The translations under genes were made by a program, and so were the position numbers. Under the pieces are notes generated by a model. It was not told the origin of the DNA. It made no database searches and saw only the letters and a list, made by a program, of their open reading frames with translations. A DNA stretch of 50,503 bases from DATHBP01 sp035296085 (lineage in GTDB: Bacteria; Actinomycetota; Actinomycetes; Propionibacteriales; Nocardioidaceae): positions 1 through 50,503 of the forward strand of contig DATHBP010000199.1 of the NCBI GenBank assembly GCA_035296085.1, given 5' to 3'. Of the stretch, positions 27,752 through 37,500 are shown piece by piece. Position 1 is the stretch's first letter. Each line of letters opens with the position of its first letter.

Positions 27752-29034
27752 CCGTGCGGCTCCCGATGCTGGTGGCCGTGGCCGGAGCCCCGTGGGAGTC
27801 GGTGCTGGTCAGCGCATTGGACGGGGCGCGAGCGGACGTGCAGGTTGCGCGGCGTTGCGTCGACGTTGCCGACCTGCTCGCTGCGGCTGCCACCGGTCAG
27901 GCCCGAGTGGCGTTGGTGAGCGCCTTCCTGGGAGGGCTCGACGTCGACGTCGTCGACCGGCTCCTCCAAGCCGGTGTCCAGCCAGTGGGTGTCGTCACGC
28001 CGGGGTCGACCGCAGAGGCCGACCAGCTGCGCAGGATCGGCGTCGTCGACCGGGTAGACGCCGATGCGGTGGACGACATCACGACCGTCGTACGCGGGCT
28101 CGGATCACGCCGCGGCTCAGCCGGGGGAAGTGCCACGGCGGGAGAGCCCGGCGACACTCCCGCGGGCTCCTCCGGCCCCCGCGGCCAGCTCGTTGCCGTG
28201 TGGGGGCCCGCCGGTGGGCCGGGGCGCAGCACTCTCGCTCTCACGTTGGCCGCTGAGCTTGCGACGCTCGGTGAGCCCACGCTGCTGATCGACGCAGACG
28301 TCTACGGCGGCTCGATCGCGCAGATGTTGGCCATGCTCGACGAGTCGTCGGGCCTGCTCGCCGCGGCCCGTGCCGCGAACACCGGACGACTCGACGCCGA
28401 TGTGCTCGCGCGGCACGCGCGACGGCTGACCCCAACCCTACGAGTGCTGACCGGTCTGCCGCGCGCTGACCGCTGGCTGCAGCTGCGGCCAGCGGCCCTG
28501 TCCGGTGTGCTGGAAGCAGCCCGGTCCCTCGCCGCCTTTACCGTCGTTGATCTCGGCTTCTGTCTGGAACAGGGCGAGGAGCTCAGCTTCGACACCGCCG
28601 CGCCGAGGCGCAACGGCGCGACACTATTGACCCTGGAGAAGGCCGATCTAGTGCTCGCCGTCGGTGCGGCCGACCCCGTCGGGTTGGCGCGACTGTGCAG
28701 GGGGCTGCTGGATCTCACCGAGGTCGTACCCGGCGTGTCAGTGCGCGTGCTGGTCAACCGGATGCGCCCGACGCTGGGCTGGACCGAGCGCGAGGTAGCG
28801 GCGATGGTCTCGCGCTTCACCGGCTGGGAGCCGGTCGGCTTCCTTCCGGCCGACCCGCAGGGGTGCGACAGAGCTCTCGTACAGGGCCGTCTGCTCTGCG
28901 AGGCCGCGCCGGACTCGACGTTGCGCCGCGCGGTGCGCAAGCTGGCCTGCGACGTCGCTGGTTTAGACCTGTCGGCTCGGCGCGTCGGCGTTCGCACCGC
29001 CTCGCTCGGCCGCACCAGGCGAGTTGCCACTTAG
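27748..29034 (+). CDS. cpaE: CpaE/TadZ-like P-loop ATPase
   Basis: MinD/ParA-type protein that positions or assembles Tad pili. Residues 1-115 form a degenerate CheY-like receiver (LVAVAGAPWESVLVSALDGA, VGVVTPGSTAEADQLRRIG). After a Gly/Ser linker comes the ATPase domain with Walker A WGPAGGPGRSTLALTLAAEL, switch LLIDADVYGGSIAQML and VVDLGFCLEQGEELS. The Walker A lysine of GKS/T is Arg160 here (GRST), and the ParA-type signature lysine is also absent, as in several actinobacterial CpaE-like proteins; ATP hydrolysis may be weak. 428 residues. The stop TAG begins TAGGCT, a possible -10 for the HAD gene. Confidence 0.82.
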   Translation: MTVRLPMLVAVAGAPWESVLVSALDGARADVQVARRCVDVADLLAAAATGQARVALVSAFLGGLDVDVVDRLLQAGVQPVGVVTPGSTAEADQLRRIGVVDRVDADAVDDITTVVRGLGSRRGSAGGSATAGEPGDTPAGSSGPRGQLVAVWGPAGGPGRSTLALTLAAELATLGEPTLLIDADVYGGSIAQMLAMLDESSGLLAAARAANTGRLDADVLARHARRLTPTLRVLTGLPRADRWLQLRPAALSGVLEAARSLAAFTVVDLGFCLEQGEELSFDTAAPRRNGATLLTLEKADLVLAVGAADPVGLARLCRGLLDLTEVVPGVSVRVLVNRMRPTLGWTEREVAAMVSRFTGWEPVGFLPADPQGCDRALVQGRLLCEAAPDSTLRRAVRKLACDVAGLDLSARRVGVRTASLGRTRRVAT

Positions 29035-29037
29035 GCT
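29032..29037 (+). promoter_or_regulatory. -10-like TAGGCT of the HAD gene, overlapping cpaE stop
   Basis: TAGGCT starts with the cpaE stop codon and is followed by 6 bases and the GTG at 29044. The same hexamer is seen before galE. Confidence 0.4.
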
Positions 29038-29043
29038 GCTGCC

Positions 29044-29712
29044 GTGAACGCTGGCAAGGACGCGTCGGCGCTGCGCGGCCTGATCGTCGACTGGGGCGGC
29101 GTGCTGACCGAGCGGCTCGACCTAGCCGGTGCCGGGTGGGCCCAGAGCGAGGGTTTCGACTTCGAGCAGTACGTCGAGGTGCTGACCAGCTGGGTGGGGC
29201 CTGCCTACCAGCTGGAGGCCCGCGCCAACCCCGTGCATGCGCTGGAGCGTGGCGAGATGACGGTGCCCGACTTCGAAGCGGAGCTCGCCGCGAAGCTGGA
29301 CAGCACCACCGGGACTACTGCCATCCGCGCCGAAGGCCTGCTGGAGCGGATGTTCGCCCACTTCGAAAGTGCGCACGCAATGAACGCTCTCGTCCGGCGC
29401 GCGCACTCGAGCGGAATACGCACTGCGCTGCTGTCGAACTCGTGGGGGAACGCCTACCCACGCGATGGCTGGGAGGACATGTTCGACGCCGTCGTCATCT
29501 CCGGCGAGGTCGGCCTCCGCAAACCTGAACCGGAGATCTTCTGGTTGACGTGTAAGCAGATCGGCCTCGCGCCACACGAGTGCGTCTTCGTCGACGACAT
29601 GGTGCTCAACGTAGAGTCCGCCCGAGAGCTCGGCATGGTCGCGATCGAGCACCGCACGTATGCGGAAACAGCCGCCGAGCTGGAGCGACTGTTCGGCCGA
29701 CCTTTGGCCTAG
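29044..29712 (+). CDS. HAD-superfamily hydrolase
   Basis: A cytosolic phosphatase-type enzyme of 222 residues. Motif I is VDWGGVLT with nucleophile D16; the usual second Asp (DxD) is Gly, as in some HAD subgroups resembling the N-terminal domain of soluble epoxide hydrolase. Motif II is TALLSNSWG, motif III KPEPEIF and motif IV VFVDDMVLNVESARELGM. The cap is the small helical type. Substrate unknown. GTG 29044 follows the leaderless-type TAGGCT. It is downstream of the cpaE gene but probably separately transcribed. Confidence 0.85.
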   Translation: MNAGKDASALRGLIVDWGGVLTERLDLAGAGWAQSEGFDFEQYVEVLTSWVGPAYQLEARANPVHALERGEMTVPDFEAELAAKLDSTTGTTAIRAEGLLERMFAHFESAHAMNALVRRAHSSGIRTALLSNSWGNAYPRDGWEDMFDAVVISGEVGLRKPEPEIFWLTCKQIGLAPHECVFVDDMVLNVESARELGMVAIEHRTYAETAAELERLFGRPLA

Positions 29713-29724
29713 CGGGTGCCGGAG

Positions 29725-29733
29725 TTGTCCACA
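29725..29733 (+). promoter_or_regulatory. DnaA-box-like TTGTCCACA upstream of ku
   Basis: TTGTCCACA is a perfect match to the actinobacterial DnaA-box consensus, 26 bases before the ku ATG. A single box may be chance or a regulatory site. Confidence 0.35.
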
Positions 29734-29759
29734 AGCGCACAATCAGGAAGTGTGTAGCC

Positions 29760-30731
29760 ATGCAAGCCATCTGGAAGGGCTCCATCTCGTTCGGAATGGT
29801 GACGATCCCGGTCAAGGTCTACTCCGCGACCCAGGAGAAGGACATCTCGTTCCGCCAGGTCCACACCACCGACCTGGGCCGCATCCGCTACAAGCGGGTC
29901 TGCGAGCTCGACGGCGAAGAGGTTCCCTACTCCGACATCGGCAAGGGCTACGAGCTCCCCGATGGCCAGCTCGTGCTCCTCACCGGTGAGGACCTGGCCG
30001 AGCTTCCGCTGCCCACGGCGAAGTCCATCGAGGTGCTCGAGTTCGTCCCTGCTGAGGACGTCGATCCGCTGTACTTCTCCAAGGCCTATTACCTCGCTGC
30101 CGACGGCAGCGGCCCGAAGCCGTACGTGCTGTTGCGTGACGCATTGACGTCGACGGGTCAGTGCGCGCTGGTGAAGGTCGCCATCCGTACCCGCGAGTCA
30201 CTGGCCCTGCTACGGGCTCAGGACGGAGTCCTCGTCCTGCAGACGATGCTGTGGCCGGACGAGGTGCGCGACGGGGCGTTCGCTGCCCCCGATGACGACG
30301 TCGAGGTACGCCAGCAGGAGGTGGCGATGGCCGAGTCCTACATCTCTACGTTGTCTGCGAGCTTCGACCCGAGCCGCTACTCCAGTGACTACCGTCGCGC
30401 GCTCGAGGAGCTCGTGACGGCCAAGACGCAGGGCATCGAGCTCAAGGCGCCGGTCGAGGTGTCGTCGGGGAGCGGCCAGGTTGTCGACCTGGTGGCTGCC
30501 CTGCGCGCGAGTGTGGAGGCCGCCAAGCAGCGCCGTGGCGAGGCGAGCGCCGATGGGGCAGCCCCGAGCGTCGCCGCTGCAGCCACGACGAAGACGATTC
30601 GGGCCAAGAAGGCGAGCGCAGCCAAGTCAGCGGCGAAGCCGTCTGCCGCGAAGAGCGCGAAGTCTGCGAAGACAGCGAAGAAGAGCAGCAAACCGACCAA
30701 GGCAGACGCTCAGAGCCGCAAGTCTGCCTAG
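29760..30731 (+). CDS. ku: Non-homologous end joining protein Ku
   Basis: Homodimeric DNA-end-binding protein that recruits ligase D in bacterial end joining. The start MQAIWKGSISFGMVTIPVKV and the FRQVHTTDLGRIRYKRVCEL block are diagnostic. The Ku core ends near residue 260 (VVDLVAALRASVEAAKQRR). The last 60 residues are Lys/Ala/Ser-rich with repeats such as AAKSAAKPSAAKSAKSAK, resembling histone-like tails found on some actinobacterial Ku proteins and known to affect DNA binding. No ligD is in the window. Length 323. The stop TAG begins TAGCCT, 25 bases before pruA. Confidence 0.96.
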   Translation: MQAIWKGSISFGMVTIPVKVYSATQEKDISFRQVHTTDLGRIRYKRVCELDGEEVPYSDIGKGYELPDGQLVLLTGEDLAELPLPTAKSIEVLEFVPAEDVDPLYFSKAYYLAADGSGPKPYVLLRDALTSTGQCALVKVAIRTRESLALLRAQDGVLVLQTMLWPDEVRDGAFAAPDDDVEVRQQEVAMAESYISTLSASFDPSRYSSDYRRALEELVTAKTQGIELKAPVEVSSGSGQVVDLVAALRASVEAAKQRRGEASADGAAPSVAAAATTKTIRAKKASAAKSAAKPSAAKSAKSAKTAKKSSKPTKADAQSRKSA

Positions 30732-30759
30732 CCTGAGCGTTGAGGAGCCCCGAAACCCG

Positions 30760-32388
30760 ATGGACGCAGTCAGCACGGTTCCCGCCCCTGTCAACGAGCC
30801 CAACCTCTCCTACGCTCCAGGGAGCCCGGAGCGCGCCGAGGTGGAGAAGCGGCTGGCCGAGCTGCGCGGTGAGCGTCACGAGTTCCCAGCGACCATCGGC
30901 GGGCAGCGGCAGATGGGTGCGGGCGAGGAGATCGACGTTGTCTGTCCTCATGACCACGGGCACGTTCTCGGCACCATGCGCAACTCCACCCGCACCGACG
31001 CCGAGGCCGCCGTAGCCGCAGCACAGGAGGCCGCTCCCGCCTGGCAGGCGATGCCCTACGACGACCGCGCCGCAATCGTGCTCAAGGCAGCCGAGCTGCT
31101 TGCCGGGCCGTGGCGGCAGACGCTGAACGCCGCCACCATGCTCGGCCAGTCCAAGACCGTGTGGCAGGCCGAGATCGATGCCGCCTGCGAGCTCATCGAC
31201 TTCTGGCGCTTCAACGTCCACTACGGCCGCCAGATCCTGGCCGAGCAGCCGATCGCGAACTCCCCCGGCGTGTGGAACCGCTCAGACCACCGGCCGCTCG
31301 AGGGCTTCGTCTACGCGGTGACGCCCTTCAACTTCACCGCCATTGCCGCCAACCTGCCGACTGCGCCCGCGCTCATGGGCAATGTCGTGGTGTGGAAGCC
31401 CTCGCCCACCCAGCAGTTTGCGGCCGATCTCACGATGCAGCTGCTGACGGAAGCCGGCCTGCCGCCCGGCGTGATCAACCTGCTCCCCGGCGACGGGCTG
31501 GCTGTCAGTGAGGTGGCGCTGCGCTCCCCCGACCTGGCCGGCATCCACTTCACCGGCTCGACCCCGACGTTCCAGACGTTGTGGAAGACCGTCGGCGACA
31601 ACCTCACCGGCTATCGCTCCTATCCGCGCGTCGTCGGGGAGACCGGCGGCAAGGACTTCGTCATCGCGCACCCCTCCGCCGACCCCGACGTCTTGCGGGT
31701 CGCGCTGCTGCGTGGCGCCTTCGAGTACCAAGGACAGAAGTGCTCGGCGGCCTCTCGCGCCTACGTCGCCCGCAGCGTCTGGGACCGCGTACGCGACGAC
31801 CTGGTGGCAGAGACCGAGTCGATTCGGATGGGGGACGTCAGCGACCTGTCCAACTTCATGGGGGCCGTCATCGACCGGCGGGCCTACGCGAAGCACGTGA
31901 AGGCCATCGACCGCGCGAGGTCGACCGACGCGCTCTCGATCTTGGCGGGCGGTAGCTGCGACGACTCCGAGGGCTACTTCGTGCGCCCGACGATCGTCGA
32001 GTCCAGCGACCCCGCCGACGAGGTCTTCGGCACCGAGTACTTCGGGCCCATCCTCGCAGTCTCGGTCTTCGACGACAGCGAGTTCGAGGCGGCGGTGCAC
32101 CAGATGGAGCGGTTCGCGCCGTACGCCCTCACTGGCTCGATCATCGCCCAGGACCGGCGGGCGATCGCCTGGGCCGCCGAGGCGCTGCGCTTCGCGGCCG
32201 GCAACTTCTACATCAACGACAAGCCGACCGGAGCCGTCGTCGGCCAGCAGCCGTTCGGCGGGTCGCGTGCCTCCGGCACTAACGACAAGGCGGGCTCTCC
32301 GCAGAACCTCGTGCGCTGGACCTCCCCCCGTTCGATCAAGGAGACGTTCGCGCCGGCAACCGACTACCGCTACCCCCACATGGGGTGA
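30760..32388 (+). CDS. pruA: L-glutamate gamma-semialdehyde (P5C) dehydrogenase
   Basis: NAD-dependent aldehyde dehydrogenase oxidising glutamate semialdehyde, formed from proline or arginine, to glutamate. The N-terminal NEPNLSYAPGSPERAEVEKR, the WNRSDHRPLEGFVYAVTPFN region and the C-terminal SPRSIKETFAP are typical of the single-function enzyme. General base E294 is in GETGGKD, catalytic C328 in YQGQKCSAASR. 542 residues is full length for the human/Thermus-like type. ATG 30760 has TTGAGGAG upstream. No proline dehydrogenase gene is adjacent. The glutamate product could be consumed by the NAD-glutamate dehydrogenase at 34.6 kb. Confidence 0.95.
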   Translation: MDAVSTVPAPVNEPNLSYAPGSPERAEVEKRLAELRGERHEFPATIGGQRQMGAGEEIDVVCPHDHGHVLGTMRNSTRTDAEAAVAAAQEAAPAWQAMPYDDRAAIVLKAAELLAGPWRQTLNAATMLGQSKTVWQAEIDAACELIDFWRFNVHYGRQILAEQPIANSPGVWNRSDHRPLEGFVYAVTPFNFTAIAANLPTAPALMGNVVVWKPSPTQQFAADLTMQLLTEAGLPPGVINLLPGDGLAVSEVALRSPDLAGIHFTGSTPTFQTLWKTVGDNLTGYRSYPRVVGETGGKDFVIAHPSADPDVLRVALLRGAFEYQGQKCSAASRAYVARSVWDRVRDDLVAETESIRMGDVSDLSNFMGAVIDRRAYAKHVKAIDRARSTDALSILAGGSCDDSEGYFVRPTIVESSDPADEVFGTEYFGPILAVSVFDDSEFEAAVHQMERFAPYALTGSIIAQDRRAIAWAAEALRFAAGNFYINDKPTGAVVGQQPFGGSRASGTNDKAGSPQNLVRWTSPRSIKETFAPATDYRYPHMG

Positions 32389-32440
32389 GCCGAGCGTGTC
32401 TGGCCCTGGATTGTCGGTCGAGTCTGGCAGCGTGTGAGCC

Positions 32441-32659
32441 ATGAGTGACTGCGCTGAGGCCCTGATGTTGACCGGCGCGCTGTGGCCGTGTCCCGACTGC
32501 GGCGACGAGCGCATCTTCGTGGCACCCGACCCACTGGACACATCAGCGCGCGGAGCTGACCTCGCGTGCACCGACTGCGGCGCCGCCATCTTCGTCGACC
32601 CTTGCTCTGCCTCCGCCGATCCACTGCCGACGCGGATTTCACTCGCCGGCGCAGCCTGA
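32441..32659 (+). CDS. Small zinc-ribbon-like protein
   Basis: A 72-residue protein I cannot assign to a family. Two CxxC pairs, C17/C20 (PCPDCGDE) and C43/C46 (CTDCGAA), form a convincing zinc ribbon. The rest is short and acidic. It lies 52 bases after pruA and 9 bases before the DUF6328 gene, so these two are probably co-transcribed. Small zinc ribbons can mediate nucleic-acid or protein contacts; nothing narrower can be said. Confidence 0.6.
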   Translation: MSDCAEALMLTGALWPCPDCGDERIFVAPDPLDTSARGADLACTDCGAAIFVDPCSASADPLPTRISLAGAA

Positions 32660-32668
32660 CGGCCGGCG

Positions 32669-33148
32669 ATGGGCGATGACGAGTCCAGGGACGAACAGCT
32701 CGACCGCGAGCTCGGTGAGCTGCTCCAAGAGCTACGAGTCGCCCTCCCGGGCGTTCAAGTCCTGTTGGCGTTCCTGCTGGTCGCTCCACTCAACCAGCGG
32801 TTCCCGCTGCTCTCGTCAAGTGGCACTAACGCCTATCTCGTCTCCCTGATCTGCACTGTCCTCGCCACGATCCTGCTGATCGCGCCGAGCGCTCATCACC
32901 GGCTTCGCTGGCGCCAGGGTGACAAGGAGCGGATCCTGCGCCGAGCGACGGTGATGATGCTCGCCGGTCTGTTCTTCATCGGTACGGCCTTCAACACTGC
33001 CGTGTTCATGATCGTCGGTTTCCTCTACGGCACCGCCGCAGGCGTGTGGCTGACAGCGGCCACGAGCGCGATCACGCTGGTCTTTTGGTACGTGCTGCCG
33101 TTCGCGTCCCGAAGCAAGCCTGGCGCACCAGGGCCGGGCCGCGACTAG
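32669..33148 (+). CDS. DUF6328 family membrane protein
   Basis: A 159-residue protein with a charged N-terminus (DRELGELLQELRVALPGVQ) and four membrane helices: VLLAFLLVAPLNQRF, AYLVSLICTVLATILLIAP, ATVMMLAGLFFIGTAFNTAV and WLTAATSAITLVFWYVLPF. The LLQELRVALPGVQVLLAFLL and APSAHHRLRWRQGDK motifs match DUF6328. Function unknown. Convergent with the DUF2505 gene; the 41-base gap holds no clear terminator. Confidence 0.8.
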   Translation: MGDDESRDEQLDRELGELLQELRVALPGVQVLLAFLLVAPLNQRFPLLSSSGTNAYLVSLICTVLATILLIAPSAHHRLRWRQGDKERILRRATVMMLAGLFFIGTAFNTAVFMIVGFLYGTAAGVWLTAATSAITLVFWYVLPFASRSKPGAPGPGRD

Positions 33149-33189
33149 CCCACCCGCTGAAACCACGTCGTCCTGGCCGGCGAGCGGGC

Positions 33190-33678
33190 CTACCCGGCGA
33201 GCCAGCGTCGGGCGACCTCGCCTTCCTTGAGGATTGCCGCCTGGATGGCCGCCGCGATCTCGGGCTCGATCCGGCTGCCGAAGAACGGGATTCGCACTCG
33301 CACGTCCCCACTGACGCTTTCGTGCGTTCCGGTGGTGGTGGCCTCGAGGCGGCGCACTCCCTCCATCCCCGCCGGCTGACCGGTTACCTCCACCGTGACA
33401 GTCCCGGTACGACCACCTGATGCCTCGGCGCCGCCCCAGCGCTCGGTCTGCACGACCTCCAGCGTCTCCCCGACGAACTTCCTCACGAAGTCGGGCACCT
33501 CGGCGGGCAGCACCCGGGTCGTACGCACGGTCGCCCCGTCAGGGCTCAGGTCCACCTGGACGGAGTGGCGGATCGCATGCGTGGCCACGCAGACCTCCGA
33601 CCGGAAGGCCTTGTCGCACAGCAGCGCGAACACCGAGTCGGGCGAAGCGGGATAGTCGGCCTCGGCGCGCAGCTCCAT
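33190..33678 (-). CDS. DUF2505 (START-like) protein
   Basis: A 162-residue cytosolic protein of the DUF2505 family, predicted to have a START/Bet v1-like ligand-binding fold. It begins MELRAEADYPASPDSVFALL, a typical SRPBCC-superfamily strand-helix, and ends in the long helix PEIAAAIQAAILKEGEVARR. The ligand is unknown, probably a hydrophobic small molecule. It is divergent from kynA with 46 bases between starts. Confidence 0.8.
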   Translation of the reverse strand: MELRAEADYPASPDSVFALLCDKAFRSEVCVATHAIRHSVQVDLSPDGATVRTTRVLPAEVPDFVRKFVGETLEVVQTERWGGAEASGGRTGTVTVEVTGQPAGMEGVRRLEATTTGTHESVSGDVRVRIPFFGSRIEPEIAAAIQAAILKEGEVARRWLAG

Positions 33679-33712
33679 GCGCTGATTCTGCCGCAGGCGT
33701 CGAACACTGGAC

Positions 33713-33718
33713 TAAAGT
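33713..33718 (+). promoter_or_regulatory. -10-like TAAAGT of kynA
   Basis: TAAAGT lies 6 bases before the GTG at 33725, at leaderless spacing. The same hexamer occurs at 34579-34584, 10 bases before the glutamate dehydrogenase ATG. Confidence 0.45.
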
Positions 33719-33724
33719 GCCAGA

Positions 33725-34534
33725 GTGACGGATGCCGTCGAGGCAACCCCTGCAGACGTCAGCTTCGGTGAGCAGGGTGGCCGCCTCACCTATGGCGGCT
33801 ACCTGCGGCTCCCCGAGCTGCTCGGCGCCCAACAGCCGAAGTCGAACCCCCCGGCCCACGACGAGCTGCTGTTCATCACCGTTCACCAGGTCTACGAGCT
33901 GTGGTTCCAGCAGCTCCTGCACGAGGCGACGACTGCGCGCAACGCCATGACCGCCGGCGAGCTGTGGTGGGCGCGGCATCTCCTCGCGCGCATGCACCGG
34001 ATCGAGCGCGTGCTCATCTCGCAGATCGACGTGCTCGAGACGATGACACCGCAAGACTTCCTCACCTTTCGGCGGCTGCTTGCTCCGGCGAGCGGCTTCC
34101 AGTCGGTGCAGTTCCGTGAGCTCGAGTTCATCTCCGGCGCCAAGGACCCCGCGGTCGTCCAGCGCTTCCGTGGGCTGACCGACGCCGAGCGCGAACGGCT
34201 TCGCCGTCGGCTGGCAGAGCCGACGTTGTGGGACGGGCTGCTCCAGGTGCTGCGTGCCTTCGAGCTCCCTGCCGATGACGACGAGGCCGTACGCGAGTCC
34301 TTGCTGACCGCGGCGCGTGACCGACCGCGCTATGCCGAGGTTTGGGAGCTGGCCGAGGGCTTGATCGAGCATGACGAGCTGGCCGCTGGTTGGCGGACCC
34401 GGCACGTCATGATGGTCGAGCGCATGATCGGGGGAAAAACCGGCACGGGCGGGTCCTCAGGCGCCGACTACCTACGCGGGCGGCTAGATCTGCGCTATTT
34501 CCCGGTGCTGTGGGAGCTCCGCTCGCACCTGTGA
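33725..34534 (+). CDS. kynA: Tryptophan 2,3-dioxygenase
   Basis: Heme enzyme oxidising L-tryptophan to N-formylkynurenine, the first step of tryptophan breakdown. TYGGYLRLPELL and HDELLFITVHQVYELWF supply the active-site base H54. The axial heme ligand H227 is in WRTRHVMMVERMIGGKTGTG, followed by GSSGADYLR, the substrate carboxylate loop. 269 residues is normal for the bacterial tetrameric enzyme. No formamidase or kynureninase gene is in the window, so the pathway is split. It is 60 bases upstream of the giant glutamate dehydrogenase. Confidence 0.95.
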   Translation: MTDAVEATPADVSFGEQGGRLTYGGYLRLPELLGAQQPKSNPPAHDELLFITVHQVYELWFQQLLHEATTARNAMTAGELWWARHLLARMHRIERVLISQIDVLETMTPQDFLTFRRLLAPASGFQSVQFRELEFISGAKDPAVVQRFRGLTDAERERLRRRLAEPTLWDGLLQVLRAFELPADDDEAVRESLLTAARDRPRYAEVWELAEGLIEHDELAAGWRTRHVMMVERMIGGKTGTGGSSGADYLRGRLDLRYFPVLWELRSHL

Positions 34535-34594
34535 TGACCACCCGGTCGGCCATCGGACCAGACGACCGGCGCGCGGGCTAAAGTTTGGAGGGTC

Positions 34595-37500
34595 ATGCAC
34601 CAGCGGCCGGACGACGCCAGAGCCGAACTCATCTCCAAAGCGGCCGACTATGCGGCGACGCGCCGAGGCCGAGGCGGGCTCGATGCGGCCCAAGCCGAGC
34701 GGTTCCTGCAGCTCTACTACCGCCACGTCGACGTCGAGGACCTGACCGAGCGCGATCCAGCGGACATCTACGGCGCCGCCGTCAGCCACTACCGGCTGGC
34801 GGCGAGCAGGCCGCAGGGCACCGCGAACGTCCAGGTCTTCACCCCCAGCGTGGACGAGCACGGCTGGAGCGCAGGTGGACACACCGTCGTCGAGGTTGTC
34901 ACCGACGACATGCCCTTCCTTGTCGACTCCGTCACCATGGCGCTGTCGCGCCAGAACCGCGCCATCCATCTCGTTGTCCACCCGCAGATGCTCGTTCGTC
35001 GCGACGTTGCCGGAAAGCTGCTCGGCTTCTGTTCCAGCGACTCGGCGGAGGACAGTGGCGGCAGCGTCCGCGAGTCGTGGATGCACATCGAGGTCGACCG
35101 CGAGACCGACCACACCGCGCTGCTCGACGTCCAGCGGCAGCTGTTGCAGGTCCTCCGTGACGTCAACGAGGCGGTCGAGGACTGGTCGAAGATGCGCGAC
35201 GCTGCGCTGAGCCTCGTCGACGACATCGAGTCCGCTGATCTGCCTGTGCGCCAGGAGGAGGTCGAGGAGACCGCGGCGCTGTTGCAGTGGCTCGCCGACG
35301 ACCACTTCACCTTCCTGGGCTACCGCGAGTACGTGCTGGCGAGTGTGGACGGCGACGACGTCCTCAAGGCCGTACCCGGCACGGGGCTCGGCATCCTGCG
35401 CTCCGACCAAGACATGAGCCCGTCCTTCGGCAAGCTGCCGCCAAAGGTCAAGGCGATGGCCCGCGAGAAGCGGTTGCTGCTCATCACAAAGGCCAACTCG
35501 CGATCCACGGTGCATCGACCGGCCTATCTGGACTACGTCGGCATCAAGACGTTCGACGACGCTGGGGAGGTCGTCGGCGAGCGACGGCTCTTGGGACTGT
35601 TCTCCTCGGCTGCCTATACCGAGAGCATCATGCGAATACCGGTGCTGCGTCGCAAGGTCGCCGAAGTCCTGGCCGGCGCGGGGTTCAGCCCGAGAAGCCA
35701 CAGCGGCAAAGCCCTCAAGGACATCCTCGAGACCTACCCTCGCGACGAGCTCTTCCAGATCTCGGTCGAGGAGCTGCTGCCGGTCGCGACCGCAGTTCTG
35801 CACCTGCAGGAGCGCCGCCAGCTCCGCTTGTTCGTCCGACGCGACGTCTACGGTCGGTTCCTGTCCTGCATGGTCTACCTCCCCCGTGACCGCTACACAA
35901 CCGCGGTCCGCGAGCGGATGCAGGACATCTTGAGTGAGACCCTTGGTGGCGGCTCCGTCGACTACACAGCACGAGTCAGTGAGTCGGTACTCGCGCGGCT
36001 CCACTTCGTCGTACGGCCGCCGGTCGGCCAGGCGATTCCGGACTTCGACGAGACCGAGCTCGAGCACCGGCTGGCCGACGCCGCCCGCAGCTGGACCGAC
36101 GACTTCGTACTCGCGCTGCACGATCTGCACGGAGAGGAGGAAGGCGCGCGGCTCGCCCACATCTATGCCGACGCCTTTCCCGAGGCCTACAAGGAGGAGT
36201 TCACGGCAGCCACGGCCGCGGCCGACGTGCGGCGGCTCGAAGACATCGACCCCGAGCTGGCGCTCGCCCTGTCACTGTACGAGCCGGTCGACAGCGGTCC
36301 CGACGAGCGGCGCTTCAAGGTGTTTCGCACTGGCTCGGCGCTGTCCTTGTCCCGCGTGCTGCCGCTGCTGTCCCAGATGGGTGTCGAGGTCGTCGACGAA
36401 CGACCGTTCCCCATCGAGCGGGCGGGAGAAGGCCCGGCCTGGATCTATGACTTCGGCTTGCGCTATCCCGGTGGCTCGATGCCGCGAGGCGCCCGAGAGC
36501 TCTTTCAGGACGCGTTCCTCGCCGTCTGGCAGGACCGATCCGAAAGCGACGGGTTCAACGCGCTGGTGCTTCGTGCGGGGCTGACGTGGCGGCAGGCGCT
36601 CGTGCTGCGTGCCTATGCGAAGTTCCTGCGCCAAGGCGCCACGGCGTTCAGCCAGTTCTACATCGAGGACACTCTCGCCGCGCATGTCCCGATAGCGCGA
36701 GCGCTGGTCGAGCTGTTCGAGGCCCGCTTCGACCCCGCGCTCGGGGCGGCTGCCGATGCACCGGCGCGCATCGACGCCGTGCACGGCGCCGTGCGCACCA
36801 TCGAGGCAGCTCTGGACGAGGTGGCCAGCCTTGACCAGGACCGCATTCTGCGCTCCCTGCTGGCAGTGATATCGGCCACCGTGCGGACAAACTACTTCCA
36901 AGGCGAGGACGGCAACCCCAAGCCGTACCTGTCGCTGAAGATCGCCTCCGAGCACGTGCCGGACCTGCCGCAGCCACGGCCCAAGGTCGAGGTCTTCGTC
37001 TACTCCCCACGCGTGGAAGGCGTACATCTGCGGTTCGGACCGGTCGCGCGCGGTGGGTTGCGCTGGTCGGACCGGCGCGAGGACTTCCGCACGGAGGTGC
37101 TCGGCCTCGTCAAGGCACAGATGGTCAAGAACGCCGTGATCGTGCCAGTGGGCGCGAAAGGCGGGTTTTTCTGCAAGCACCTGCCGGATCCGGCGCTCGA
37201 CCGGGAAGCGTGGCTGGCCGAGGGAGTCGAGTGCTACCGCACCTTCATCCGCGGGTTGCTCGACATCACCGACAACCTCGTAGCCGGGCGGATCGTCCCG
37301 CCCCGCGCCGTGGTGCGCCACGATCACGATGACGCCTACCTGGTGGTCGCGGCGGACAAGGGGACCGCGACGTTCTCCGACATCGCCAACCAGGTTGCCG
37401 CCGACTACGGCCACTGGCTAGGTGACGCGTTCGCCTCGGGTGGGTCGGTCGGCTACGACCACAAGGCGATGGGTATCACCGCTCGGGGAGCGTGGGAGTC

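Noticed and set aside
34484..36160. 558-codon minus-strand frame opposite the glutamate dehydrogenase gene
   Set aside because: Antisense shadow; the plus strand carries a continuous 1620-residue enzyme with its motifs in order.
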